Below, in pieces: positions 10,295-20,112 of a DNA stretch of 64,000 nucleotides (the first letter of the stretch is position 1; every line of letters begins with the position of its first letter). The DNA comes from Azospirillum sp. 47_25. GTDB taxonomy: Bacteria > Pseudomonadota > Alphaproteobacteria > RF32 > CAG-239. The translations under genes were made by a program, and so were the position numbers. The stretch lies in the NCBI GenBank assembly GCA_001917125.1, contig MNTU01000039.1, positions 62,001 to 126,000 on the forward strand. The letters are read 5' to 3'. The notes beneath the pieces were generated by a model. That model saw only the letters and a program-made list of their open reading frames with translations, did not search any database and had not been told where the DNA came from.

Positions 10295-10638
10295 ATTCAT
10301 GATAACTTATTGCTCCTTTGGGCTAGTGGATTTTTTATAAAACCTATAAAGTATAATATAAATTTTGAAAAACTTCGGAATTAGAAAGTGCTACTATAAA
10401 ATTTTAGCACATAAATTTTTTCTAATTAATACAAATGGTATTAATCTTTAAACTTTGTTCTCTCCGTTCAAGAGTTTTGTGAGGTCACTACTGGCTAGTA
10501 TATTTATACCTTTCCGCTTACGTGGGAAGTATTATCCAAACAGAACCAATTAATACCTAGTTAATATTTTAGTTTTGACTTTAGAAAAGAATCATTTTAT
10601 TCTACTTTTGCATTAGAATTTTTTTAGAAGTACAATCG
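10295..10638. other. Intergenic region, nothing distinct
   Basis: This 344-bp AT-rich gap precedes the ABC transporter reading frame. Apart from a weak imperfect hairpin around TTTCCGCTTACGTGGGAA near 10519, I see no gene, RNA or clear promoter. Confidence 0.5.
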
Positions 10639-12765
10639 ATGACAGAAAATGTGGATGGAGCAATGACAATAGATACGGGCTTGGCCTGTTTTGCGATTAT
10701 GGCGAATTTCTTTGAAAAGCCAATTTCTATTGACCAAATCAAGCATAAATATGACCGGCAGAATTCGCATTTTGAAGAATATGAACTGCTGCAATTAGCC
10801 AAGGAATTTTCTTTCAAAGCCCGCTTTGTTGAGACCAAGTGGGAACGCTTGGATAAAACGAACCTTCCGGCAATCGCCCAGAGCAAAGACAATACTTATT
10901 TTATTATCGGCAAAGTTGCTGAGGATAAGGTTTTGATTCAAGACCCCGCCAAAGGCAACCACCCCGAGGTTTTGAACAAAGAAGAATTTATGAACAGATG
11001 GAACGGCAGGCTCTTAATGATGACCTGCCGTGAGTTTATCAACGGCAAAAACCGCAAGTTTGACATCTCGTGGTTTATTCCGGCGGTGGTCAAATATCGC
11101 AGGCTGTTCGGCGAAGTTATTCTGGCCTCATTCTTTTTACAGCTGTTTGCGCTGGTGTCGCCGCTGTTGTTTCAGGTGGTGATTGACAAAGTGCTGGTTA
11201 ACCGCGGGCTCTCCAGCCTTGACGTGTTGATGGTGGCGCTAATCTGCATCGGTATTTTTGAAACTCTGCTCGGCGGGCTGCGGACTTATACCTTCTCGCA
11301 TACCACCACCCGCGTGGATGTGGAGTTGGGGGCGAGTTTGTTTAAGCATCTCATTCGGCTGCCGCTGTCTTATTTCGGCGTGCGGCGGGTCGGCGACACG
11401 GTGGCGCGGGTGCATGAGTTGGAGAATATCCGCAATTTTCTGACCGGTTCGACCTTAACCCTGATTATTGACTTCTTTTTTACCATTATCTTTTTTACGG
11501 TAATGTTCTTTTATTCCAAGACCTTGACGCTGTTGGTTTTGCTCTCCATTCCTTTTTATGTTTTGCTGTCCTTGTTTTTTACCCCGATTTTGCGCTCGCG
11601 GATTGATGAGCGGTTTCGCCGCGGGGCAGAAAACCAGTGTGACGGTTAAGTCTTTAGCCGTCGAGCCGCAGATGCAACGCCGTTGGGAGCAGCAGCTGGC
11701 GGCCTATGTCGGGTCTTCTTTCAGAGCTTCTCACATCAACAATATTGCCGGACAGCTCGTGCAGCTGGTGCAGAAAATCACCATGGCGCTGACTTTGTGG
11801 ATTGGCGCAAGTTTGGTGATGAAAGGAGAGCTGTCGGTCGGGCAGCTGATTGCCTTTAACATGTTATCCGGTCGCGTAACGCAGCCGATTTTGCGCTTGG
11901 CGCAGTTGTGGCAGAATTTCCAGCAGGCTAAAATCTCCATGGACAAGCTCTCGGATATTTTGAACAATCCGCCGGAGAATACAACCAACCTGTCCAAAGG
12001 CTCGATGCCGGAGATTAAAGGCGATGTGGAATTTAAGGACATTACTTTCCGCTATGTACCGAACGGGCCGGAAATTCTTAAAAAGATGAGTTTCAAAGTC
12101 AAGGCCGGACAGAAAATCGGTTTTGTCGGGCCGAGCGGCTCGGGCAAATCGACCGTCACCAAGCTGATTCAGCGTCTGTATATTCCGGAAAGCGGTAAAG
12201 TGCTGATTGACGGGATTGACATTTCCACCGTCGATACGGCATGGTTAAGGCGGCAAATCGGCGTCGTTTTGCAGGAGAACTACTTATTTAACAAGAGTGT
12301 GCGGGAAAATATCGCCCTAACCAATCCGGCAATATCCATGGACAGGATTATTGCCGCAGCCAAGTTGGCCGGCGCGCACGATTTTATTACCGAACTGCCG
12401 GACGGCTATGACACGATTATTGAGGAACGCGGCTCATCGTTATCCGGCGGACAGCGGCAGCGGATTGCGATTGCTCGCGCTTTGGTCAACAATCCGCGGA
12501 TTTTGCGACCTCGGCGCTTGATTATGAATCCGAACGGATTATCCAGCAGAATATGGCATCAATCTGTAAAGGGCGGACGGTGTTTATGATTGCGCACCGG
12601 CTCTCGACCGTGCGGGAATGCGACCAGATTATTACCATTGAAAAAGGCGAGATTACCGAAACCGGCACTCATGAAGAACTTTTGAAACGCGGCGGGCGCT
12701 ATGCTTATCTGTGGAACAGCCAGACCGCGCCGATTGTGCCCGCCAATGAGGAGAATGCGGCATGA
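10639..12765 (+). pseudogene. HlyB-type T1SS ABC transporter, frame broken by two deletions
   Basis: Concatenated frames give a full HlyB-like protein: an N-terminal C39-like domain (residues about 10-130), a membrane domain, and an ABC ATPase. In the C39-like domain the catalytic Cys position reads Ala (DTGLAC), as in non-cleaving T1SS transporters for RTX substrates. Two lesions break it. After GAENQ (11637) the frame runs into CDG-stop; homologous sequence resumes at VTVKSLAVEP in another frame, so about ten residues are missing. At 12505/12506 NNPRIL jumps to ATSALD in a third frame: 13 bp that should encode IFDE(A) are gone, removing the Walker B Asp and catalytic Glu. Walker A (GPSGSGKST), Q-loop, signature (LSGGQRQR) and H-loop (MIAHRLST) remain. 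The stop overlaps the hlyD start. This is either a real pseudogene or an assembly fault at paralogue-conserved motifs. Confidence 0.85.
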
Positions 12766-14162
12766 TGGAGCAGCTCAAAAGATATTGGGAAATTGCCAAG
12801 CTGGCTCTACTGCAGGAAAAAGCCGTCCAAGACAGCAAAATCAAAGGTATGAACGAGCATGAAAAAGAGTTCCTGCCGGCGGTGTTGGAAGTGACCGAGA
12901 TGCCGCCGTCTCATGCGGCCAGGTTATTGACATACGTCATCATGCTGATGTTTACAGTGCTGATTTTGTGGTCAATCTTAGGCAAAATCGACATTATCGC
13001 TACCTCGGCCGGAAAACTGATGCCTGCCTCAAACATCAAGACCATTCAAACCCTGACCGACAGCGAGATTGAAGAAATCTATGTTCAGGAAGGGCAATAT
13101 GTCAAAGAAGGGCAAGACCTGATTAAATTTAACCAGACCGAGGTTCTGGCGAACATTAATCGGGTGGAAAACGAAATGGAGGCCTTGGAAATCGCGATTT
13201 CAAGGCTAAAAGCCCTGTTATCGGATGATCCGGAGAAGAATTTCAGTTATAATCCGGATATTGACGAATATTTAATTAAAATGCACACGGATTTGCTTAA
13301 AAGCCAGATGACCGAGAAAGCGGCCAAGATTGAAGTTCTGAACGGGCAGATTACCAAGGCTGAGAAAGAAAAAGAGACTATTCAGGCCGATTTGACCCGC
13401 ATTGAGAAACTGCTGCCGAGTGTGCAGGAGCGGATTGAGAAAAAGAAAATCCTCGTGGATAAGAAGCTTTTGGCGCGGCTGACTTTTCTGGAGCAGGAAG
13501 AAGAATTGACCAATTTGCAGGAACAGCGCAACGTACAGGCTAAGAAAATGGCGGAAACCGAAGCGAATATTGAATCGCTCAAAAAAGAACAGCGGCAATA
13601 TCTGGCCGAGTTTGACAAGAACATTATGCAGGAGTTGACCGAAAGCCGCGAGAAACTGGCGTCTTATCAGCAGGAACTGATTAAATATCAGGAAGCTTTG
13701 AAACGCACCATCGTTAAAGCGCCGCTTTCGGGCTATGTTCAGCAGCTGGTTTATCATACCAAAGGCGGCGTGGTTGAAACTGCCAAGCCGATTATGAACC
13801 TGGTGCCTGAAGATTATAAACTCGAAGCGGAAGTGCAGATTTTGAACAAAGACATCGGCTTTGTGCGGCCGGAACAGGACGTGGAAATCAAAATCGACAG
13901 CTTCCCGTTCACCAAATATGGTACAATTAAAGGCAAAGTCCGTAACATCTCGGGTGATGCGATACAGGACGAAAAACTCGGTTTGGTATTTAACGCCCGA
14001 CTAACACTCTTGGATAACAAAATCAAAGCCGATGGACAGATTATCCAGCTCAAACCCGGCATGAGCGTGACCGCCGAAATCAAAACCGGCAAACGCCGCG
14101 TGATTGAATATCTGCTCTCTCCGGTGATGAAATACCTCAACGAGAGTATGCGGGAGAGGTAG
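12762..14162 (+). CDS. HlyD-family type I secretion membrane fusion protein
   Basis: This is the periplasmic adaptor that would link the inner-membrane ABC ATPase to a TolC-like outer-membrane channel. The 466-aa length is normal for HlyD. It has a cytoplasmic N-terminus, one membrane segment near residues 57-75 ([19 protein letters not shown]), a lipoyl-like half motif ([20 protein letters not shown]), a long coiled coil (about 130-300) and the C-terminal half ([15 protein letters not shown], then [20 protein letters not shown]). The start ATG overlaps the stop of the transporter gene (CATGATGG), so translation is coupled. GC content is clearly higher than in the flanking RTX gene and the island. 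It is intact although its partner ATPase is not. No TolC homologue is visible in the window. Confidence 0.93.
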   Translation: MMEQLKRYWEIAKLALLQEKAVQDSKIKGMNEHEKEFLPAVLEVTEMPPSHAARLLTYVIMLMFTVLILWSILGKIDIIATSAGKLMPASNIKTIQTLTDSEIEEIYVQEGQYVKEGQDLIKFNQTEVLANINRVENEMEALEIAISRLKALLSDDPEKNFSYNPDIDEYLIKMHTDLLKSQMTEKAAKIEVLNGQITKAEKEKETIQADLTRIEKLLPSVQERIEKKKILVDKKLLARLTFLEQEEELTNLQEQRNVQAKKMAETEANIESLKKEQRQYLAEFDKNIMQELTESREKLASYQQELIKYQEALKRTIVKAPLSGYVQQLVYHTKGGVVETAKPIMNLVPEDYKLEAEVQILNKDIGFVRPEQDVEIKIDSFPFTKYGTIKGKVRNISGDAIQDEKLGLVFNARLTLLDNKIKADGQIIQLKPGMSVTAEIKTGKRRVIEYLLSPVMKYLNESMRER

Positions 14163-14227
14163 AGTTGACTAAAAATATTTTTTATTTTATAAAACTATAA
14201 TGTAAATACAAACTATGGAAATGTACT

Positions 14228-15784
14228 ATGCCTAATCCTCTTCAGAAAAAATTTGATAATTTAGTAAAATCTCTGCGTGAGAAATGGAAAAGAGAGTATA
14301 CTCAAGAACCCTATCTAAAGGGAATTATAATGAACAATGATGGATCTACCCTAAGAGGGATTAGCAAGGCAAATTTAGAAATCCGTTTTCCATTAACGGT
14401 TATTTGTGGAGCGAATGGTTCAGGGAAAACGACATTCTCTCAACTAGCTATTTTAGCTTTTCATGCGGATAGACGTCCCAAAAATTTATTAAGCCGTTAT
14501 AACTATTATACTTTTACGGATTTTTTCCAATATACGGCTAAAGAAAGAACTCAAACCGGTATTGTTATAAAATATGAATATACCGCTCCTATTGATAAAT
14601 CAGGTACAACCGAGAAAATTATTAACAGACGATCTGATCGTTGGATGCGTTATTTTAGTGGCAAACCATCAAGACCTTCTCGTCCAATAAAGAAAGCAAC
14701 TGAATTTATTGGACTTTCCAGAATTGTAGCCGCTTTCGAAAAGAAAGGGGCTCAGAATAAGCTGTATTCACTGAAATCTAAAAAGATTTCTTGCAGTAAT
14801 CAAATGAATACGTATCTCGAAGAAATTTTAAGGAAACCTTATGATTATATGTATGGAGAAAAGCATGATAGATCAGGACATTTTGCGTTAAATGATTATG
14901 GATGTTATACCAGCTTTAATTGTGGTGCCGGAGAAGAATGTATTGCAACTATTTTATCATCTCTACTATCATGCCCCAATAATAGTATTATTGCTATTGA
15001 AGAAATTGAAATAGGTATTCATCCTGCTTGTTTACAACCTTTGATGAGAGTAATCTTAGAAATTATAAATGATAAGAATTTACAGGTTATTATAACATCT
15101 CATTCACCTTATTTTATGAGGTGCTGTCCCAAAGATGCATTGGTTTGGTTAAAACGGCTTGGAAATGATTGCAGATTTATTCAAGGACCTAATGTCGAAA
15201 TGATAGTAAATGATTTAGGTGCTGAACCTCATAAAAACCTTTATATCTTTTGTGAAGATGATGTGGCAGAAACTTTTGTAAAGACTATCATTTCAAAGAA
15301 AGAAGAAAGAAATTTAATTCAAACGATTAGTGGACTTGGAAGCTACAATAAGTTAGTTAATATTGCACTAAAGTTTAAGGAAAAATTGAATATTGATGAG
15401 AAGAAAATATTCATTCTATACGATGGTGATGTTACAGATGATGATGAGAAAAAATCAAAAGCGGAAAAAGATGCTACGGATCATGGATTTCAATATGATT
15501 TTCTTCCATCAAAATTTTCTCCTGAAAAATATATTGTGAGTAAAATTAATCAAAATAAAAATTTTCTCCTTGATTTATTTGGATATGAAGAGCAAGAATG
15601 TTTAGATTTTAATTCTTTAGATGATCCCCATTCTATATTCCAATATCTTTCCCGAACAGTTGGTAATACCGATAATGAAGATGGAATAATTGAAACGAAG
15701 AATAAAATAATAGATAAAATTTGTAGAGAAAATTCAAGTGACTTTAAAGAAATAAAAGAAAAAATTCAAGCAATGTTAAAATGA
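14228..15784 (+). CDS. OLD-family-like ATPase with TOPRIM-like domain
   Basis: Walker A GANGSGKTT sits at residues 61-69 and an ABC/SMC-type Walker B (IAIEEIEIGIHP) near 256, followed by an H-switch-like ITSHSPYFM. The C-terminal third begins near 338 (YIFCEDDVAETF) and contains ILYDGDVTDDD near 396, which fit the acidic residues of an OLD-type TOPRIM nuclease. Known members (P2 Old, GajA of Gabija, RADAR-unrelated OLD nucleases) cleave DNA and often act against phage. No UvrD-like helicase (GajB) or reverse transcriptase partner is adjacent, so it would be a stand-alone class 1-like OLD protein. A good -10 (TATAAT, 14196-14201) lies just upstream. It is the first gene of the AT-rich island; GC drops sharply from hlyD. 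The TOPRIM assignment is by motif only. Confidence 0.75.
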   Translation: MPNPLQKKFDNLVKSLREKWKREYTQEPYLKGIIMNNDGSTLRGISKANLEIRFPLTVICGANGSGKTTFSQLAILAFHADRRPKNLLSRYNYYTFTDFFQYTAKERTQTGIVIKYEYTAPIDKSGTTEKIINRRSDRWMRYFSGKPSRPSRPIKKATEFIGLSRIVAAFEKKGAQNKLYSLKSKKISCSNQMNTYLEEILRKPYDYMYGEKHDRSGHFALNDYGCYTSFNCGAGEECIATILSSLLSCPNNSIIAIEEIEIGIHPACLQPLMRVILEIINDKNLQVIITSHSPYFMRCCPKDALVWLKRLGNDCRFIQGPNVEMIVNDLGAEPHKNLYIFCEDDVAETFVKTIISKKEERNLIQTISGLGSYNKLVNIALKFKEKLNIDEKKIFILYDGDVTDDDEKKSKAEKDATDHGFQYDFLPSKFSPEKYIVSKINQNKNFLLDLFGYEEQECLDFNSLDDPHSIFQYLSRTVGNTDNEDGIIETKNKIIDKICRENSSDFKEIKEKIQAMLK

Positions 15785-15823
15785 TAACGGTTGTTTATGT
15801 TATATTTTTATTCTAGTGAATAG

Positions 15824-16894
15824 CTATATTAATCTTTCAAATTTTTCCGTCAATTTATATGTTCTTGCTTTTTTGGATTCATTGGCATATTGCAAAAAGC
15901 CTTCGGCAATCCATTGGCGGAGCAAAAATCGTGCGGATTGAGGCGAGATGCTTAAAATTTCTGCAATTTGCAAACTGTTGGCCTCTTTAAATTCAGCAAA
16001 TAGTTCTAAGACTTTTCGCTGTTTAATATCAAGCTCACGCAGTAAAGGACTTTTGTCCGAAGTAAATCCTTTTGTCTTTTCATCTTTGGCATGTTCATTG
16101 ACTTTGCCAAAAGCATCGGCAACACCGGCAACAAAATACTCCAGCCAAGAAGTTATATCCGCCTCATGCCGTCCGTAATAATAGTTATGGTGCGGATGTG
16201 TTTGCAAAGCATCATAATAACGGATTAAATCTTTGGCATAATATTCTTCCAACGAGTAAATACCTTTTAGCCCGTAACCGCCTTTGCGCAGGATAAAGCT
16301 TGCCAAAAGTCTGGCTGTTCGTCCGTTCCCGTCATAATAAGGGTGAATAGTTACAAACTGATAATGTACAATTCCCGCAACCAGCGGTACAGGCAAATTT
16401 CCGGCATTTTGCACCCATTGGCAAAAATCCAGCATCATCTCCGGCACATCTTTAGCTTCCGGCGGCAGATAAATTTTAGCATCGGTCTCACTATCATAAA
16501 TCGCATTCTGATTATCACGATACGGAATTGTGCTTTTGCTGGCTTCTACCAAACTGTGAATGTTGGCGATCAGCTTTTCATCAAAAGAACGATTGGCAAC
16601 AACAGCCTCTTCCATAGCATTCCATGCCTTGTAATAAGCTCTGACTTCCTGCTCGTCCTTTTCTCTCTGTGGCAATTTTCGTCCATTCAGAGCCTCGGCG
16701 ACTTCTTTTCCCGTCAGACGATTGCCTTCAATCTGCGTTGAATAGTGTATTGTTGCTACTTTGGCACTTTCCCGCAAAGATAATAAAAGCTGTGGCGATA
16801 TAGGCTGATTTTCAAATTGCTGTTTAATAACCTCAATTTTTGCCAGATTTGTAAGCATCTGAGCCGTTACCGTATATTTAGGATTAAAAGCCAT
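15824..16894 (-). CDS. Fic-domain protein with N-terminal inhibitory helix (class II)
   Basis: The Fic core motif HPYYDGNGR is at residues 184-192, matching HPFx(D/E)GNGR, so the AMP-transferring (or related) active site is complete. The auto-inhibitory (S/T)xxxE(G/N) motif is present near the N-terminus as S52-TQI-E56-G57, which makes this a class II Fic protein: the Glu blocks productive ATP binding until relieved. The C-terminus (about 290-350: LQIAEILSISPQSARFLLRQ) is a winged-helix DNA-binding domain, common in this Fic subgroup and usually suggesting autoregulation. The 356-aa length is typical. The start (16894) has AAGGAAA upstream. It is convergent with the OLD-like gene. Targets are unknown; roles range from toxin-like to housekeeping modification. 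Confidence 0.9.
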   Translation of the reverse strand: MAFNPKYTVTAQMLTNLAKIEVIKQQFENQPISPQLLLSLRESAKVATIHYSTQIEGNRLTGKEVAEALNGRKLPQREKDEQEVRAYYKAWNAMEEAVVANRSFDEKLIANIHSLVEASKSTIPYRDNQNAIYDSETDAKIYLPPEAKDVPEMMLDFCQWVQNAGNLPVPLVAGIVHYQFVTIHPYYDGNGRTARLLASFILRKGGYGLKGIYSLEEYYAKDLIRYYDALQTHPHHNYYYGRHEADITSWLEYFVAGVADAFGKVNEHAKDEKTKGFTSDKSPLLRELDIKQRKVLELFAEFKEANSLQIAEILSISPQSARFLLRQWIAEGFLQYANESKKARTYKLTEKFERLI

Positions 16895-16916
16895 AACAAT
16901 TTCCTTAACATTATTT

Positions 16917-16962
16917 CAACATTAAAATAATATTATTTAAATATTAAATCAACATTAAAATA
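16917..16962. repeat. Direct repeats in the fic promoter region
   Basis: CAACATTAAAATA occurs at 16917-16929 and again at 16950-16962, 33 bp apart (about three helical turns). A third partial copy, AACATTA, is at 16907-16913. They lie 23-68 bp upstream of the fic start. Given the winged helix in Fic, they may be self-binding operators. The surrounding AT richness is a caution, but the exact 13-bp identity and spacing are notable. Confidence 0.45.
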
Positions 16963-17147
16963 GATAAATAGAAGTTTGTTGTTCCTTATCTGATTTAAAT
17001 ATTTAAGCCTCGCATAGGGAACAAAATTTCGGCGGAGATTTTTACGATAGCAGGGAAAGTGGTTTTTGCAAACATTTTAAGAATATAATCAAAAAATGAT
17101 CAGGATAGGAAAGCTTCTTATCTAATTTCATTGATTTATAACGTATG

Positions 17148-17206
17148 GCCAAATACATAAACAAAAAAAAGCCAAATATATAATTAAAAACTTGCCAAAC
17201 ACATAA
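17148..17206. repeat. Three 13-bp direct repeats at 23-bp spacing
   Basis: GCCAAATACATAA (17148-17160), GCCAAATATATAA (17171-17183) and GCCAAACACATAA (17194-17206) differ only at two pyrimidine/purine positions and start exactly 23 bp apart. The last copy ends 46 bp before the start codon of the AAA_14/DUF4143 gene. The array looks like an iteron or multi-site operator. The rest of the 16963-17251 gap holds nothing else I can name. Confidence 0.7.
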
Positions 17207-17251
17207 ATTGAAAGTATATTAATTTTGAAAACCGATAATTGGAGAAGTTGC

Positions 17252-18541
17252 ATGAAAAAATATAGACCAAGAATAGCTGATAAAATTTTACAAAGAAAAA
17301 TTGCTAGTAAAGGTGCTGTATTGATTGAAGGGGCCAAGTGGTGCGGAAAAACAACTACAGCCTGTCAAATAGCTAAGAGTGTCTTATATATGCAAGATCC
17401 TACGCAAAAGCAGCAAAATTTAGAATTAGCCGAAATAAACCCTGCTCGTTTGTTGCAGGGAAAAACTCCCAGGCTTATTGATGAATGGCAATTGGCTCCC
17501 AAACTTTGGGATGCTATCCGCTTTGAAATAGATCAGAGAGATGAATTCAGCCAATTTATTTTGACAGGTTCGGCTGTCCCGGCAGATATGTCAGAAATAT
17601 CGCATACTGGCACAGGACGAATTTCGCATATGTTAATGCGTCCAATGAGCTTATTGGAATCAGAAGAGAGTACCGGTTCAGTTTCTTTAAAAGAATTATT
17701 TGATGGCCATACTGATATTAATGGAAATAATAATCTGGATATAGATTTGTTATCTTTTATTATCTGCCGAGGCGGATGGCCAAAATCTATAGATGCCTCT
17801 CACGAAGTTGCATTGCAACAGGCCATAGATTATTTTGATGCCATTGTTAATATGGATATTTCAAGAGTGGATAATGTACAGAGAGATGCAGAAAAATCTA
17901 AGAGATTATTACGATCATATGCAAGAGCTATTGGTACTCAGACAAAAATTCCATCAATAACGCAGGATGTATTAGCCAATGAACTTGAAGAAAATGAAAA
18001 TATATCTGGAAAAAGTGTCACGATTAATGCATATGTGAATGCTTTGAAAAAAATATTCGTTATTGAAGATACGCCTGCATGGAATCCTAATCTGCGTTCT
18101 AAAACAGCAATTCGATCTTCAGATACCAGATATTTCACGGATCCGTCCATTGGAACAACTGCATTAGGTTTGGGACCTCAAGACTTAATCAATGATTTAA
18201 ATACAATGGGACTTTTATTTGAAAATCTATGTATTCGAGATTTGAGAATATATGCCGAAGCTTTAGATGGAAATGTTTACCACTATAGAGATAAAAATGG
18301 ATTAGAATGTGATGCGGTCATCCATTTACGTAATGGTTCTTATGGATTAATAGAAATAAAGCTCGGGGGTGACAGCCGTATTGCAGAGGGTGTAGAAACT
18401 CTTAATAAATTGGCATCTAATATTGATACATCCAAAATGAAAGCTCCTTCATTTAAAATGGTGCTAACAGGTGTCGGTAATTATGCATATAAACGCAAGG
18501 ATGATATTCTGATAGTTCCCATCGGTTGTTTAAAGGACTAA
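17252..18541 (+). CDS. AAA_14 / DUF4143 ATPase
   Basis: The start ATG (17252) has TTGGAGAAG upstream; an in-frame TTG at 17225 is unlikely. The N-terminal P-loop reads IEGAKWCGKTTTACQIA (about residues 26-42), with Walker B-like PRLIDEWQLAPKLW and FILTGSAVP, the standard order of the AAA_14 domain. The C-terminal half is DUF4143, ending in ECDAVIHLRNGSYGLIEIKLG, which has the look of a PD-(D/E)xK-type core (D, then E-x-K). The 429-aa length is typical. Members are widespread, often single genes with upstream repeats, and their role is unsettled; nuclease, DNA-binding or defence-linked functions have been proposed. It is preceded by the 23-bp-spaced repeats and followed 33 bp later by the KAP NTPase gene, probably as one operon. 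Confidence 0.88.
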   Translation: MKKYRPRIADKILQRKIASKGAVLIEGAKWCGKTTTACQIAKSVLYMQDPTQKQQNLELAEINPARLLQGKTPRLIDEWQLAPKLWDAIRFEIDQRDEFSQFILTGSAVPADMSEISHTGTGRISHMLMRPMSLLESEESTGSVSLKELFDGHTDINGNNNLDIDLLSFIICRGGWPKSIDASHEVALQQAIDYFDAIVNMDISRVDNVQRDAEKSKRLLRSYARAIGTQTKIPSITQDVLANELEENENISGKSVTINAYVNALKKIFVIEDTPAWNPNLRSKTAIRSSDTRYFTDPSIGTTALGLGPQDLINDLNTMGLLFENLCIRDLRIYAEALDGNVYHYRDKNGLECDAVIHLRNGSYGLIEIKLGGDSRIAEGVETLNKLASNIDTSKMKAPSFKMVLTGVGNYAYKRKDDILIVPIGCLKD

Positions 18542-18574
18542 TGGTAATGTTGATAACAGGATATAAGGAATATT

Positions 18575-20110
18575 ATGGACAACAATAATTTATCTACGGA
18601 ATATGATACTATTTTTGAAGATGATAAATTAGGCATAAAATCATCTGTCATTGATTTTGCCCATTTAATTGAGCAAAACACCTATATTGAGGGCGGTGTT
18701 TCTAAAGTTTATTCAATTTCAGCGGATTTTGGAACTGGAAAAACCTTTTTTTGTGAAAAATTAAAGAGCGTCCTTGAAAAAGATGGAGTACAGACAACCA
18801 AAATGAATATCTGGGAGATGGATTTTTATGAAGATCCTCTTATGCCAATATTGGCAAAATTAAATGAAATTTATGAAAAGGATGGCAGAAAACTGCCAAC
18901 AAAAATTATAGATTCCACTTTAAAATTTTCTAAAAATTCGCTTGCGTTCTTATGTGGCACCGCAATTAAAAGCATATCTCAGGAAGCCCTGAATGTTGAT
19001 ATTATTGAGGAATTTAAAAATCATTTTTCTTCAAAATCACTTTATGATGATTTTAATCAATATCAAAAAGCTCTCAAGGAACTAAAAGAAGCATTAACTC
19101 AATGGGCAAGAACCTCTGACAAACCGATAATCATAATTATTGATGAATTGGATCGTTGCAGCCCGGATTATGCCGTAAGAACCTTGGAGGTATTAAAACA
19201 CTTTTTTGATGTTTCTGGTTTTGTCTTTGTATTGGCGATAGATGAAAATCATCTTGAGAGTTCTGTAAAATGTTTATTTGGAACTGAAAATTTTGAGGGG
19301 TATAAGCGCAAATTTATAAATAATACATTTTTATTGCCACATCCGGATAAAAAAGCATTTGCTGAATTTTTGTATGATAGATCCGGAATTGATACTGTTA
19401 TAAAGAAAATACAGGAAGAAAAACGGGAATTAGTATTTCTGATTGATACCTATAATGTATTCTGCTGTTCATTTTCATATAGCAGATACGGTGATGGAGC
19501 CGGAGAAATTGAAGCAAATAAATATAATGCACTTCAAACGTCAGAAAATATCATTAAACGTTATTTTGCGGCCTATAGCATTTGGTTTAATTTTTCACTG
19601 CGACAAATGGAACAGGTTTTTGACCGGCTAGTTATGTTTATAAAGCAGATCGCCATTGGACATGAGCTTTTCTCGCCTGATTTAGCCGTATTCTTAGTAT
19701 GTTTACATGAATTCGATGTAAAAGTATATAATGCAATGAAGGTTAATAAAGATCCATATGGATACCCAATCATTAACAGAAATCATAGTGATCTCGGAGT
19801 ATTTTATTTTACAAAAAAAATTTACGGTGATAAGGCATATAAAATGTTGGAAGTTTTTGACCGAAATATTGCCCCTGAACTCTTAGAGATAGGGACATTC
19901 TCATATTTCTTTCAAGATCGAAATACAAAAAACAAATTTTTTATTAAGGATAATATCGACAGATTCTTTTATATTGAAGAACAAAATTGGCTTCGTGAGC
20001 AATATGCCCTTAGAACACAAAACGTGCTTACGCCGGAAACAAATTTCAATCTGGGGAACTTCAAGCAAAATTATTTTGATAAAATGGATTTTTTATCTCA
20101 TTTTGAATAA
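18575..20110 (+). CDS. KAP-family P-loop NTPase
   Basis: Walker A (ADFGTGKTFF, residues 50-59) and the KAP-type Walker B with its trailing helix (IIIIDELDRCSPDYAVRTLE, from about 188) identify the KAP family, and VFVLAIDENHLESSVK supplies the sensor region. The 511-aa length is normal for a cytoplasmic member. No clear transmembrane insert is seen between Walker A and B, where many KAP proteins carry one. KAP NTPases are STAND-like ATPases, often plasmid- or island-borne and found in several phage-defence contexts. The gene follows the DUF4143 ATPase by 33 bp with its own AAGGA ribosome site, and its stop is 3 bp from the stop of the convergent ParB-like operon. The C-terminal domain (about 330-511) is not recognised and may hold the sensing function. 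Confidence 0.85.
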   Translation: MDNNNLSTEYDTIFEDDKLGIKSSVIDFAHLIEQNTYIEGGVSKVYSISADFGTGKTFFCEKLKSVLEKDGVQTTKMNIWEMDFYEDPLMPILAKLNEIYEKDGRKLPTKIIDSTLKFSKNSLAFLCGTAIKSISQEALNVDIIEEFKNHFSSKSLYDDFNQYQKALKELKEALTQWARTSDKPIIIIIDELDRCSPDYAVRTLEVLKHFFDVSGFVFVLAIDENHLESSVKCLFGTENFEGYKRKFINNTFLLPHPDKKAFAEFLYDRSGIDTVIKKIQEEKRELVFLIDTYNVFCCSFSYSRYGDGAGEIEANKYNALQTSENIIKRYFAAYSIWFNFSLRQMEQVFDRLVMFIKQIAIGHELFSPDLAVFLVCLHEFDVKVYNAMKVNKDPYGYPIINRNHSDLGVFYFTKKIYGDKAYKMLEVFDRNIAPELLEIGTFSYFFQDRNTKNKFFIKDNIDRFFYIEEQNWLREQYALRTQNVLTPETNFNLGNFKQNYFDKMDFLSHFE

Positions 20111-20112
20111 AG

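Noticed and set aside
10639..12765. Programmed frameshifting in the ABC transporter
   Set aside because: Conserved codons are missing at both breaks, including the Walker B, so recoding could not restore an active ATPase.
14165..14201. TTGACT ... TATAAT as a full promoter of the OLD-like gene
   Set aside because: The spacing is 25 bp, too long for a standard promoter; only the -10 is used as a weak hint.
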